Part shown: positions 36,048-44,053 of the stretch, one piece after another
Numbering within the stretch: position 1 is the first letter of the stretch
How the letters are laid out: each line of letters opens with the position of its first letter
Assembly (NCBI RefSeq): GCF_005577435.1
Contig: NZ_CP040396.1
Location: 4,233,001 to 4,297,000 of the forward strand
Reading direction: 5' to 3'
DNA from: Paenibacillus algicola
GTDB taxonomy: Bacteria; Bacillota; Bacilli; Paenibacillales; Paenibacillaceae
Length of the DNA stretch: 64,000 bases
Position numbers and translations under genes: made by a program
The notes under the pieces: generated by a model
Told to the model about the DNA's origin: nothing
Seen by the model: the letters and a program-made list of their open reading frames with translations, nothing else
Databases searched by the model: none

Positions 36048-37232
36048 TTGAATTTTCGTGTATATATGCTTGCTATTGCGGCCTTTGTGGTAGGGATGGT
36101 GGAGCTGATCGTCGGCGGCATCCTGAATCTGATCGCAGAGGATCTGAACATTTCGGTCAGCTCGGCAGGCCAGTTCATTACCATCTTCTCGGTCACCTTT
36201 GCCATCAGCGGTCCCATTCTCGTCAACCTGACGGCGAAGCTGGAGCGGAAGAAGCTGTATTTGTACATGCTGGCCGTCTTTCTCATCAGCAACGTCATGG
36301 TCGCCCTGACCTCAAGCTACGCCGCCATCGTAGCCGCCCGGGCTCTGGCCGCCATGAGCGGCTCGGTCATCGTCGTGCTCTCGGTATCTATGGCCGCTGC
36401 CATGGTGCCGGAATCGCATAAAGGGCGCGCGATCGGAATCATCTACATGGGGATCAGCGGCTCGCTGGTGCTCGGCGTGCCCGTAGGGATGATGATCGGC
36501 AATGCCTTCGGCTGGCGCGCGCCGTTCATCGTCATTGCGGTGCTGACCCTGCTCTCGATGGGGGGCGTAGCGCTGTTTACTAAGCGTACCGCGCCGAGTC
36601 CCGTGGTTCCGCTAAGGCGGCAGCTCGCCTCGCTGAAGGACAGCAAGATCATTAGCGCGCAGCTGATCGGGCTGCTGCTGCTGACAGGGCATCTGACGCT
36701 ATACGGCTATTTGCAGCCGTTCGTCGACGCCACCTTTCAGATCAGCCCTCAGATGATGAGCGCCGTGTACTTCCTGTTCGGCATCGCCGCCGTGCTCGGC
36801 GGCGGCGCGGGCGGATGGATATCCGACCGGCTTGGCACCAAGCGGGCCATTCTGGGCATTACAGCCAGCTTCTCGGTTTCCATGTTTCTGGTGCTTGTAA
36901 CGTCCCAGACCGCCTTCTGGCTGTTCCTGCCGTTCATGATGCTGTGGAGCGGGCTCAGCTGGTCCATCGCCCCGGCGATGCAGACCTACCTGCTCCAGCT
37001 GGCTCCGGATCATGCCGAGACCCAGTTCAGCTTGAACTCGTCAATGACTCATCTTGGCATTGCCGCCGGCTCCATCATCGGCGGTGCAGTCATGGACCAC
37101 GGCTCCGTCTCCGATAATCCGTGGGTTGGCGGCCTGATTGCGTCGCTAGCCTTCGGCATGGCGCTGTTCTCGTTCAGCCGCCGCACCAAGCCTGCCGCAG
37201 AGCGGGAGATGGCGGCTGCGGCTGCCAAGTAA
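36048..37232 (+). CDS. MFS transporter, DHA1-type
   Basis: 394 residues from TTG, 9 bases after AAGGA. Twelve helices, with the loop motif RALAAMSGSVIVVLS and GWISDRLGTKRAI between halves, as in the AraJ/YdhP-type drug or sugar efflux group. It begins with a membrane segment at once (MNFRVYMLAIAAFVVGMVEL). No regulator is adjacent except the convergent TrmB-type gene. Substrate unknown. Confidence 0.87.
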   Translation: MNFRVYMLAIAAFVVGMVELIVGGILNLIAEDLNISVSSAGQFITIFSVTFAISGPILVNLTAKLERKKLYLYMLAVFLISNVMVALTSSYAAIVAARALAAMSGSVIVVLSVSMAAAMVPESHKGRAIGIIYMGISGSLVLGVPVGMMIGNAFGWRAPFIVIAVLTLLSMGGVALFTKRTAPSPVVPLRRQLASLKDSKIISAQLIGLLLLTGHLTLYGYLQPFVDATFQISPQMMSAVYFLFGIAAVLGGGAGGWISDRLGTKRAILGITASFSVSMFLVLVTSQTAFWLFLPFMMLWSGLSWSIAPAMQTYLLQLAPDHAETQFSLNSSMTHLGIAAGSIIGGAVMDHGSVSDNPWVGGLIASLAFGMALFSFSRRTKPAAEREMAAAAAK

Positions 37233-37262
37233 GGATCAGCTGCTGATGGTTGTCCAATAACT

Positions 37263-37319
37263 CACAAAGGGGCGGTTCCTCAAGATCTTGTTCAAGATCC
37301 TGGGAACCGCCCCTTTGTG
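37263..37319. terminator. Bidirectional terminator between MFS and TrmB-type genes
   Basis: CACAAAGGGGCGGTTCC and GGAACCGCCCCTTTGTG are 17-base perfect complements, with an inner AAGATCTTG-type stem. Confidence 0.85.
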
Positions 37320-37338
37320 CCGGAAGCCGCCCTTTAGC

Positions 37339-38103
37339 TTAATATCGCAGCCGCAGCAGCAGGGATTGAAGCTCCTCATCCTGCAGCATTTCCTCCGGGT
37401 ACTTGCGGCTGAAGGCCGTCAAGGCCATATCATGATAGAAGAACTCCGCAAATACCTTGACGAACGGCTGCCCCTGCGTCTCAATCGCCTGCCAGCTTCC
37501 GTTCTCCACACCGGCAAACAGCAGCTGCCGGGTATCCGTGACGAGCAGCATAAAGCGCTCCAGCTTGTCATGTCCCGCTGACGGCTTCAGCACATACAGC
37601 TTGGACAGCGCAGCGCCGGGCGGGTCATCGCCCGTGACGAGAGCCTCCACCCGAACGCCCTCCTGCTCCTTGCGGTTCAGCAGCTCCGTGAATGCAGCGA
37701 ACTCCTCACTCCACATGGACACCAGCACCGATTCCCGGGCTTCCTGGATCATTTGCCGGCAAAACGCCTGGATCGAGCTGTACGACTTCAAGCTCCATAC
37801 CTGGCCGTTGGCAGCGCTCTTGGACACGCTGGCCTCCCGCAGCTGCCGGATATCCTCCTCAAACTCCCGCGTAAGCTTGTCGATAACCGCTTCCAGAGGA
37901 AGCGAGGCATACGTTCTTTTTTTGCCTGATATGGTATCCATCACGACGCCTTTATCCACCAGCCGGTCCAGCACCTCGTACACCTTGGCCTTGGGCACTC
38001 CCGACAGCTTAACAATGCCGGAGGCATCCATGGCCTCCCCTTGCGTCACCAGCGTTTCATATACCTTGCTCTCATACTGCGAGTATCCAAATTGTAATAG
38101 CAT
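37339..38103 (-). CDS. TrmB-family transcriptional regulator
   Basis: 254 residues, ATG 6 bases after AAGGAGG. N-terminal winged helix (about 1-75, GYSQYESKVYETLVTQGEAMDASGI) followed by a short coiled linker (about 75-100) and a C-terminal ligand domain with the PLD-like HKD-less TrmB fold (SIQAFCRQMIQEARESVLVSMWSEEF). TrmB proteins sense sugars in archaea; bacterial members are mostly uncharacterised. The convergent MFS gene is a possible target but the geometry does not show it. Confidence 0.8.
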   Translation of the reverse strand: MLLQFGYSQYESKVYETLVTQGEAMDASGIVKLSGVPKAKVYEVLDRLVDKGVVMDTISGKKRTYASLPLEAVIDKLTREFEEDIRQLREASVSKSAANGQVWSLKSYSSIQAFCRQMIQEARESVLVSMWSEEFAAFTELLNRKEQEGVRVEALVTGDDPPGAALSKLYVLKPSAGHDKLERFMLLVTDTRQLLFAGVENGSWQAIETQGQPFVKVFAEFFYHDMALTAFSRKYPEEMLQDEELQSLLLRLRY

Positions 38104-38195
38104 GGCCCCTCCTTGACTGTTCCTTGTTGCTACCTATGTTACCGAAGCCGTCGACACTTGACCAGCTTTTGTACAGAAGAAAAGGTGATCTACCG

Positions 38196-38294
38196 GTGCA
38201 GACGGTTGAACATGAAACAGAAATTTATGAAACACTGCAGCATTCTGATTCCGCGTGGTCGCTGGCCTTAGTCACACATCATTCACTAAGTTAA
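38196..38294 (+). pseudogene. Truncated N-terminus, possibly XdhC-like
   Basis: GTG start 5 bases after AAAGGTGAT gives 32 residues, MQTVEHETEIYETLQHSDSA..., ending LALVTHHSLS. The pattern 'helix, then A-L-A-x-V' is like the first 35 residues of XdhC/CoxI-type proteins, which run on for 250 or more. It stops just where the acquired-looking importer cluster begins, so it may be the stub of a gene cut by that event. Family is a weak guess. Confidence 0.35.
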
Positions 38295-38367
38295 AGAAGG
38301 TAGCTCTTATTAGTCATTTCTTCCATTCGATATTATCTATATTATGAAATCACAGAAGGAGAGTGTG

Positions 38368-38448
38368 ATGCTAATGAAAATAGGGTTTAGTCCGTTGTCT
38401 AAAATTTTCTGTGTAGAGGATAACAGCGTATTGGGAGGATTATTCTAA
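38368..38448 (+). CDS. 26-residue leader ORF overlapping the binding-protein start
   Basis: ATG six bases after AAGGAG. Starts MLMKIGFSPLSKIFCVEDNS. Its stop TAA shares an A with the ATG of the next gene (TAATG), and the ribosome site of that gene (GGGAGG) lies inside this ORF, so the two are translationally coupled. It has one Cys and no signal peptide. It may be a regulatory leader or a vestigial gene end. Confidence 0.5.
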   Translation: MLMKIGFSPLSKIFCVEDNSVLGGLF

Positions 38449-39497
38449 TGATCAAATCCAAGTTCAATTTGCCTATTATTGCATTCATTGCTGTCGTCGT
38501 TTTATCCGGATGCGCCTCCACGGGGGACCCCGTGCCAAAGACAAGCGCTCCTGCAAGCAGTACTTCAAATCCCGCAGGAACCTCCAGTACTGCATTACCT
38601 TCTTCGGCGTACCCTGTATCCATTGAGAACTGTGGACGTACACTGACGTTCGATGCGGCTCCAGAGCGGGTAGTAAGCCTGTGGCAGGCGCCCACCGAGA
38701 TGATGCTCGCCCTTGGTCTGGAAGACCGCATCACTGCTGTAGCCGGCAACTATGCCGCCTACCCCGACAGCATCGCCAAAACCGCCGCGGCACTCCCCTT
38801 GATCGGCAATTCCATGAGCTGGCCCTCAAAAGAGGTTCTACTCAGTCAAGCCCCCGATCTCGTAGTCGGCCAGTCTCTGGAGGGCTTCGCCTTTGATACC
38901 TCGCAGGGCTATGCTTCGGTGGAACAGATTGAAGAGGGCGGCTCCCAGGTCTACGGGTCCAACTTATGTAGCTCATCAGATGCTCTCAATATGACGCTTG
39001 AGACACCGTACCGCACCCTGCGGGATTTCGGAATCGTATTCGGGGTTTCGGACCGGGCGGAAGACTTCATCACCCAAATGGAAGAAAAGAAGCAGAAGGT
39101 CATCAGCGCTGTGAAGGGCTTGCCCACACAGCGAGTAGCGTTTTATAACGGGGGCGATGGACCGCTGATCGTGCTCGCTGGCGGGATATACGACGACGCA
39201 ATCGCAACAGCTGGCGGAGAGAACGTGTTCCCAGCGGACTCCGTCTATGTCAGTAAAGAGGAATTTGCAGCGTCCAATGCTGACGTAATTCTTGTCGGCA
39301 CCTTTGAGGGTCAGGATTTCGCGACCCTCAGCAATTACCTCATAACTCATTTTCCCGACCTGCCTGCTGTGAAGAATGGCAAACTTGTGGAGATTCACGT
39401 CGCTGACACTGACGCATCCATCTCAGTGATGAGAGGGCTTACTGAGATCGCAAATGGCATCCATTCCGACTTGAATCTCGAGGTACCTGCGTCGTGA
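38448..39497 (+). CDS. Iron/siderophore-type ABC binding lipoprotein
   Basis: 349 residues, ATG 9-10 bases after GGGAGG. Lipoprotein signal peptide with LSGC, then a Thr/Ser/Pro/Ala-rich linker of about 35 residues. FepB/BtuF fold: IENCGRTLTFDAAPERVVSL..., two lobes with the paired cysteines ENCG and SNLCS. The ENCGR start of the mature domain is typical of actinobacterial members; I infer transfer. Ligand probably a ferric siderophore, or cobalamin/heme. First of four genes overlapping by 4 bp. Confidence 0.85.
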   Translation: MIKSKFNLPIIAFIAVVVLSGCASTGDPVPKTSAPASSTSNPAGTSSTALPSSAYPVSIENCGRTLTFDAAPERVVSLWQAPTEMMLALGLEDRITAVAGNYAAYPDSIAKTAAALPLIGNSMSWPSKEVLLSQAPDLVVGQSLEGFAFDTSQGYASVEQIEEGGSQVYGSNLCSSSDALNMTLETPYRTLRDFGIVFGVSDRAEDFITQMEEKKQKVISAVKGLPTQRVAFYNGGDGPLIVLAGGIYDDAIATAGGENVFPADSVYVSKEEFAASNADVILVGTFEGQDFATLSNYLITHFPDLPAVKNGKLVEIHVADTDASISVMRGLTEIANGIHSDLNLEVPAS

Positions 39498-40561
39498 CCC
39501 TCATGTCAATCTTAGCCCAGCCCACGAACGGTACTGTTCGACGGCGGAACTCCATCGTTGTCTTGATCATTGCATGCGCCATCGCTGTGATTATCTCTGT
39601 ATCCACGGGATCAGTCCCGATCGCACCCAACCGGGTATTGTCGGTGATTGCTGAGCGTATCCTGCCTTGGAGCATCTCCACTACCGCAACGGATGTAGAG
39701 ACACGAATCATTTGGGAGTTCCGGCTACCGCGTGCTCTGCTTGGGTTCATCGTCGGAGCCTCTCTCGCCGTTGCCGGTGCGGTACTTCAGTCATTGGTAC
39801 GCAATCCGCTCGCCGATCCTTTTGTGTTCGGAATTTCCTCCGGCGCGTCCGTCACAGCGGTTGCGACGCTCACACTAGGTATCGGGGTTATGTCCACTGT
39901 CACCGTCCCCATCGCGGCCTTTGGTGGCGCTCTTGCTGCCACCTTGACCGTATTCTTGCTCGCGCAAAGAAGAGGTCGTGTCACGCCGGGACGATTGATA
40001 TTGGCAGGCGTGGCAATGTCATACCTGCTCAGCTCCGTCACCAGCTACCTCGTCCTGCGTGCAAGCGCACCCGGCCAAGGCGTGAGCCAGGTGCTCTCCT
40101 GGCTCTCCGGAAGCCTAGCGGCCGCGGACTGGGGCGACCTGGGTATCCCTGCTCTAGTTCTCGGTGTCGCTACCTTGGTTCTCGTGCTGCTGTCCAGGAT
40201 ACTCAATGCCCTCCTCATTGGCGATGAGACCGCTGCGAGTCTCGGCGTCGATGTCGGGCATTTCCGGCTGGTGATGTTTGTTATCACCTCGCTTCTCGTC
40301 GGCGTCGTCGTTGCGGTAAGTGGCGCAATTGGTTTCGTCGGTCTCGTGGTTCCGCATGCCGTCCGGATGTTCGTGGGCTCAGACCACAGGTGGGTCTTGC
40401 CTATATCTGCTCTAGCCGGCGGGCTGCTGCTCGTCGTGGTCGATATCGCAGCACGACTGATCATTGCCCCATCTGAACTGCCAGTCGGGCTGCTCACCGC
40501 CGCCATCGGTGCACCGTTCTTTCTTTGGATGCTGAAGCGATCCAGCAGAGGAGAAGCATGA
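39494..40561 (+). CDS. FecCD-family ABC permease
   Basis: 355 residues, GTG overlapping the previous stop (GTGA). About nine to ten helices, with FRLPRALLGFIVGASLAVAG, NPLADPFVFGISSGAS and GAIGFVGLVVPHAVRMFVG, all family hallmarks. It is a single permease, so it presumably forms a homodimer (BtuC-like). Arg/Thr/Val-rich composition differs from the native membrane genes nearby. Confidence 0.9.
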   Translation: MTLMSILAQPTNGTVRRRNSIVVLIIACAIAVIISVSTGSVPIAPNRVLSVIAERILPWSISTTATDVETRIIWEFRLPRALLGFIVGASLAVAGAVLQSLVRNPLADPFVFGISSGASVTAVATLTLGIGVMSTVTVPIAAFGGALAATLTVFLLAQRRGRVTPGRLILAGVAMSYLLSSVTSYLVLRASAPGQGVSQVLSWLSGSLAAADWGDLGIPALVLGVATLVLVLLSRILNALLIGDETAASLGVDVGHFRLVMFVITSLLVGVVVAVSGAIGFVGLVVPHAVRMFVGSDHRWVLPISALAGGLLLVVVDIAARLIIAPSELPVGLLTAAIGAPFFLWMLKRSSRGEA

Positions 40562-41364
40562 GCACTCAAGGCGGTATGAAAGCCGCTGCACTCTACGTCG
40601 ACAAGATCACGGTCGAAATCGCGGGACGCACGATCGTCGAAGACATCTCTTTATCCGCCGAAAGAAACGTCGTCGGACTCATCGGTCCTAATGGCAGCGG
40701 AAAATCGACGGTATTGCGTGCCATTTACCGCATGCTTCGTCCTGCCTCCGGACGGGTGATGGCAGCAGATCGTGACGTCTGGGAGTTACGTCCGCGAGAG
40801 GCGGCCCGCGTGACAGCAGCCGTCGTGCAGGACGGACCTAGCGATCTCGAACTCACAGTAGCGGAGTGTGTCGCAACAGGACGCATTGCCCACGGCCCCC
40901 TCTTCGGGACTTCCAACAAGCCGGATGACATGCTCGCGATTGAAAGAGCGATGAGGCGGGCCGGTGTCAACGATCTGGCAAGTCGAGACATGAGTTCGCT
41001 GTCCGGTGGAGAGCGACAGAGAGTTCAGCTGGCTCGTGCCCTCGCACAAGAGCCGCGCATTCTCGTGCTCGATGAGCCGACCAACCACCTGGACATTCGT
41101 CACCAGCTCGAACTGATGACACTTGTTCGAACACTGGGGGTGACGACGCTGGTGACCCTTCACGATCTCAATCTGGCCGCAGCATACTGCGACCGCCTCG
41201 TCATCCTTTCCAAAGGTCAGGTGGTCGCCTCAGGAACGCCTAGCGAAACCTTGACACCGGATTTGCTACATAAGGTCTTTGGGATCCGGGCTCAAAGCTT
41301 CACCAATCCACTTACCGGACGCATGCAGCTGGCCTACGGTCACGAAACGGAGCGGAAATCATGA
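40558..41364 (+). CDS. FecE-type ABC ATPase
   Basis: 268 residues, ATG overlapping the permease stop, GGAG 4 bases before. Walker A GPNGSGKST, signature LSGGERQRV, Walker B ILVLDEPTNHLD, switch His (TLHDLNLAA). Standard FecE/FepC/BtuD partner of the preceding two genes. Confidence 0.92.
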   Translation: MSTQGGMKAAALYVDKITVEIAGRTIVEDISLSAERNVVGLIGPNGSGKSTVLRAIYRMLRPASGRVMAADRDVWELRPREAARVTAAVVQDGPSDLELTVAECVATGRIAHGPLFGTSNKPDDMLAIERAMRRAGVNDLASRDMSSLSGGERQRVQLARALAQEPRILVLDEPTNHLDIRHQLELMTLVRTLGVTTLVTLHDLNLAAAYCDRLVILSKGQVVASGTPSETLTPDLLHKVFGIRAQSFTNPLTGRMQLAYGHETERKS

Positions 41365-41578
41365 CAGCAACAGAAAACACCGAACCAGCCCAGGAACCCA
41401 CGGTCAATCTGCAGGCCATTCTGATCATCCGGCGGACCAAGCTGCAGGACCGCTCATCGGACGGCGCGCGACCACTCATTGGTCGATGCATCATCTGCTA
41501 GCAGAATATACCCCGCAACCACCGCTGGAGCTGGGACTGCAGACCAAGCCGGACTGGAATCCTCTCGACCCCATATGA
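41361..41578 (+). pseudogene. Broken fourth gene of the importer operon
   Basis: ATGA overlap with the ATPase gene gives a 46-codon frame (MTATENTEPAQEPTVNLQ...), ending at TAG 41499. A second frame carries on with ...HWSMHHLLAEYTPQPPLELG and ends at 41578. The two together look like the start and end of one larger gene joined by a deletion and frameshift. Product unrecognised; in related operons this slot can hold a siderophore-utilisation enzyme, which is only a guess. Confidence 0.5.
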
Positions 41579-41814
41579 ACTAATACTCCACTCAAATACA
41601 TCAATAGAATGGATAAGTGGACAGAGTGGCATCATATTTTGGACCTAACTGCCCTTAAGCCTCTTTATTGTCTGTATCGCAGATAAATATTACCAGCGTT
41701 AGAAGCAGATAAGTGATCACGAGGTGAGCAGATTTTCACAATACAAACAAAGCCTTCATCATGACCAAAACAAGAGGGAAGCGTCAATGATTTACATGGA
41801 GGGTGGGCTCCATA
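41579..41814. other. Gene-free stretch after the importer remnant
   Basis: AT-rich, no ORF with a ribosome site longer than about 40 codons and no hairpin with T-tract. It may hold the far junction of the acquired segment, but no direct or inverted repeat was spotted. Confidence 0.4.
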
Positions 41815-41843
41815 AAAACAAAAAAGACACCGTAGCGGTGTCT
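41815..41843 (-). terminator. Terminator after the DUF6509-like gene
   Basis: Minus-strand AAGACACCG and CGGTGTCTT around CTA, followed by TTTTTGTTTTT. Confidence 0.85.
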
Positions 41844-41873
41844 TCTCAGTGTAGTGTGCGCCTGCTTGAACCC

Positions 41874-42155
41874 TTAAGCCGGCAAATGCTCCCGGCAGAA
41901 GCGCGTCAGCTCTTCTTCCTCCTCCGGCTCCATATCGAAATCTAGATACTGATCACTGACCCGCTCATAAAAATCATACTTTACAATCCGGTTCTCATCC
42001 TCCAGATAAATGGCGCGCAGGTATACCCCTTGCTCCCGGTACAGCTCGTCATCCTCCGGAACGTTCAGATCCAGCACAAATTCATAGCGCTTCCCGCTCA
42101 AAATTCCGAATGGATCTTTAATGTATTCCGCTGTGTATTCAATAATTTCCAGCAT
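41874..42155 (-). CDS. Small acidic protein, DUF6509-like
   Basis: 93 residues from ATG (MLEIIEYTAEYIKDPFGIL) 7 bases after AAGGA. Mixed alpha/beta, acidic, no membrane segment. Blocks ILSGKRYEFVLDLNVPEDDELY and LRAIYLEDENRIVKYDFYER recur, from memory, in the DUF6509 group of Bacilli proteins of about 95 residues with unknown function. Ends EEEEELTRFCREHLPA. Single gene. Confidence 0.65.
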   Translation of the reverse strand: MLEIIEYTAEYIKDPFGILSGKRYEFVLDLNVPEDDELYREQGVYLRAIYLEDENRIVKYDFYERVSDQYLDFDMEPEEEEELTRFCREHLPA

Positions 42156-42247
42156 GCTCTCATCCTTCCCTCTCGTCAACGTCCGTTATGCTTCATTATA
42201 CACGTTTTGGCGCTGCCCCAGCCATGTCTGCAGCAACGCACCGCACA

Positions 42248-42278
42248 AACAGGCCCCCCGCTTCCCGGGAGGCCTGTT
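42248..42278 (-). terminator. Terminator after greA
   Basis: On the minus strand AACAGGCCTCCCG pairs with CGGGGGGCCTGTT (one mismatch), then TGTG. Confidence 0.75.
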
Positions 42279-42303
42279 CAATCGCTGACTCAGCACAGCC
42301 GCT

Positions 42304-42786
42304 TTAGTTCATCTTGATGTCCAGCAGCTCGTATTTAATAATGCCCACCGGAGCCGTAACGTGAACGATGCTTCCGACTTCCTTGCCCATCAGCTCTTTG
42401 CCGAGCGGGCTTTCATAGGAAATCTTGTTGTTCACTACGTCCGCCTCCGCCGGTCCAACGATCTGGTACTCTACCTTCTCGTTGAACTCCAGATCGTTCA
42501 GGACGGCGATCGCCCCGACGCTGACCCGGTTCAAATCCATTTTGCCGGCATCCACCACACGCGCTTTGCGGAGCATTTTCTCCAGCACAAGAATCCGGGT
42601 TTCCATAAAGGCCTGGTCATCCTTCGCGGAATGATACTCGCTGTTCTCCTTCAAATCGCCATAGCTGATAGCAACCTTCAGGCGCTCGGCCAGCTCCTTG
42701 CGCTTGACCTCCTTCAAATATTGAAGCTCCTCTTCCAGCTTCGCAAATCCTTCGGCGGTCACAATAACTTCTTCCTCATTGGCCAT
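42304..42786 (-). CDS. greA: Transcription elongation factor GreA
   Basis: 160 residues. N-terminal coiled-coil (about 5-80) with the tip acidic pair in GDLKENSEYHSAKDDQ, then the FKBP-like domain (about 85-158). It rescues backtracked RNA polymerase by stimulating transcript cleavage. GAGGGAAG-type ribosome site a few bases before ATG. It lies 53 bp downstream of the rlmN-family gene. Confidence 0.96.
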   Translation of the reverse strand: MANEEEVIVTAEGFAKLEEELQYLKEVKRKELAERLKVAISYGDLKENSEYHSAKDDQAFMETRILVLEKMLRKARVVDAGKMDLNRVSVGAIAVLNDLEFNEKVEYQIVGPAEADVVNNKISYESPLGKELMGKEVGSIVHVTAPVGIIKYELLDIKMN

Positions 42787-42839
42787 ATCGCTTCAGCTCC
42801 CTTGCCTCTATAAATTCATACGCAGCGTATTGCCGCGCC

Positions 42840-43898
42840 TTACTGTGCCTTGATCTGCTTGCTGCGCAGCTGGCCGCAGGCGGCATCAATATCGGTGCCA
42901 TGCTCCAGACGTACACTGACACTAATGCCCTGCTTCTTCAGCGTGTCATAGAATCCCGTAATATCGTCCGGAGTGCTTCGCTGATACTGACTGTGCTCAT
43001 CCACCGGATTGTATGGAATGAGGTTGACGTTCGCCGTATGGCGGCGGGGTCCCACCAGCTCAGCCAGCTCCAGGGCATGCTCCTTCTGATCATTGACACC
43101 TTTAAGGAGAATATACTCCAGGGTAATGCGGCGGTTGCTCTTCTCCAGGTAGTAATCCACGGCCGGCATCAGCTCTTCCAGCGGATAGGCGCGGTTAATC
43201 TTCATAATTCGGGTACGAAGCTCATTGTTCGGCGCATGCAGCGAAAGCGCAAGGTTCACGTGCAGGTCGCTGTCGGCAAACTCCCTGATTTTAGGAGCCA
43301 GTCCGCTGGTCGATACCGTAATATGGCGCGGGCCGATTGCGAGCCCCTTGTGATCCTTGATGACCTTAATAAAATTCGACATATGCTGAAAGTTGTCAAA
43401 CGGCTCTCCAATGCCCATCACGACAATATGGCTGACCCGCTCCTCCCGTCCCGCTGCATCCAGGTACAGCTGCACCTTCATCACCTGCTCAACAATTTCG
43501 CCGCTTGTCAAATCCCGGCTCTTCTTGAGCAGTCCACTGGCACAAAAGCTGCAGCCGATATTGCAGCCCACCTGGGTTGTCACACAGACCGATAATCCGA
43601 ATTTATGGCGCATGAGCACCGTTTCAATCAGATTGCCGTCTGTCAGCTTCAGCAGAAATTTCACGGTTCCGTCAACCGATTCCTGCTTCGTATGCTCGGC
43701 CAGCGTCAAAATAGAAAAGCTCTCCCGCAGCAGCGCTGCCGTCTCCGGGTGTACGTCCGCCATGTGATCAAAGGAGGTCACGCGCTCCCGGTACAGCGCA
43801 TGCCAGACGGCCGCCGCGCGCGACGGCTTCTGTCCGTGAGCCTCCAGCCAGCTCTTCAGGTGCTCTAAGGTTAATCCATAAATGGATGGTGTATTCAT
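42840..43898 (-). CDS. Radical-SAM rRNA/tRNA methyltransferase, RlmN family
   Basis: 352 residues from ATG ([17 protein letters not shown]) 7 bases after AAAGGA; the longer frame has no site. Radical-SAM CxxxCxxC in [22 protein letters not shown], the SLHAPNNE region and the C-terminal [10 protein letters not shown] that carries the methyl-transferring Cys. RlmN makes 2-methyladenosine at A2503 of 23S rRNA and A37 of some tRNAs. It lies next to greA rather than in the stp-prkC cluster common in Bacilli and so may be a second copy. Cfr-type is unlikely from the motif context. Confidence 0.88.
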   Translation of the reverse strand: MNTPSIYGLTLEHLKSWLEAHGQKPSRAAAVWHALYRERVTSFDHMADVHPETAALLRESFSILTLAEHTKQESVDGTVKFLLKLTDGNLIETVLMRHKFGLSVCVTTQVGCNIGCSFCASGLLKKSRDLTSGEIVEQVMKVQLYLDAAGREERVSHIVVMGIGEPFDNFQHMSNFIKVIKDHKGLAIGPRHITVSTSGLAPKIREFADSDLHVNLALSLHAPNNELRTRIMKINRAYPLEELMPAVDYYLEKSNRRITLEYILLKGVNDQKEHALELAELVGPRRHTANVNLIPYNPVDEHSQYQRSTPDDITGFYDTLKKQGISVSVRLEHGTDIDAACGQLRSKQIKAQ

Positions 43899-44053
43899 TT
43901 CTGTTTCCTTTCTATGACATCCGTTGTCCAGATTCCTCTCCCATTGTCCCAAAATTCCATCTATAACACAAGGGGAGTTACAGGAAAGAAGCCTGTAGGC
44001 AAGCCTAAGGGACACTTTTCTTAACAGAAACCCTCCGCTCTTCCCACTCCTTC

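Noticed and set aside
42840..43898. Cfr-type antibiotic-resistance methyltransferase
   Set aside because: Sequence around the iron-sulfur cysteines and the C-terminus fits RlmN ([22 protein letters not shown]) and not Cfr.
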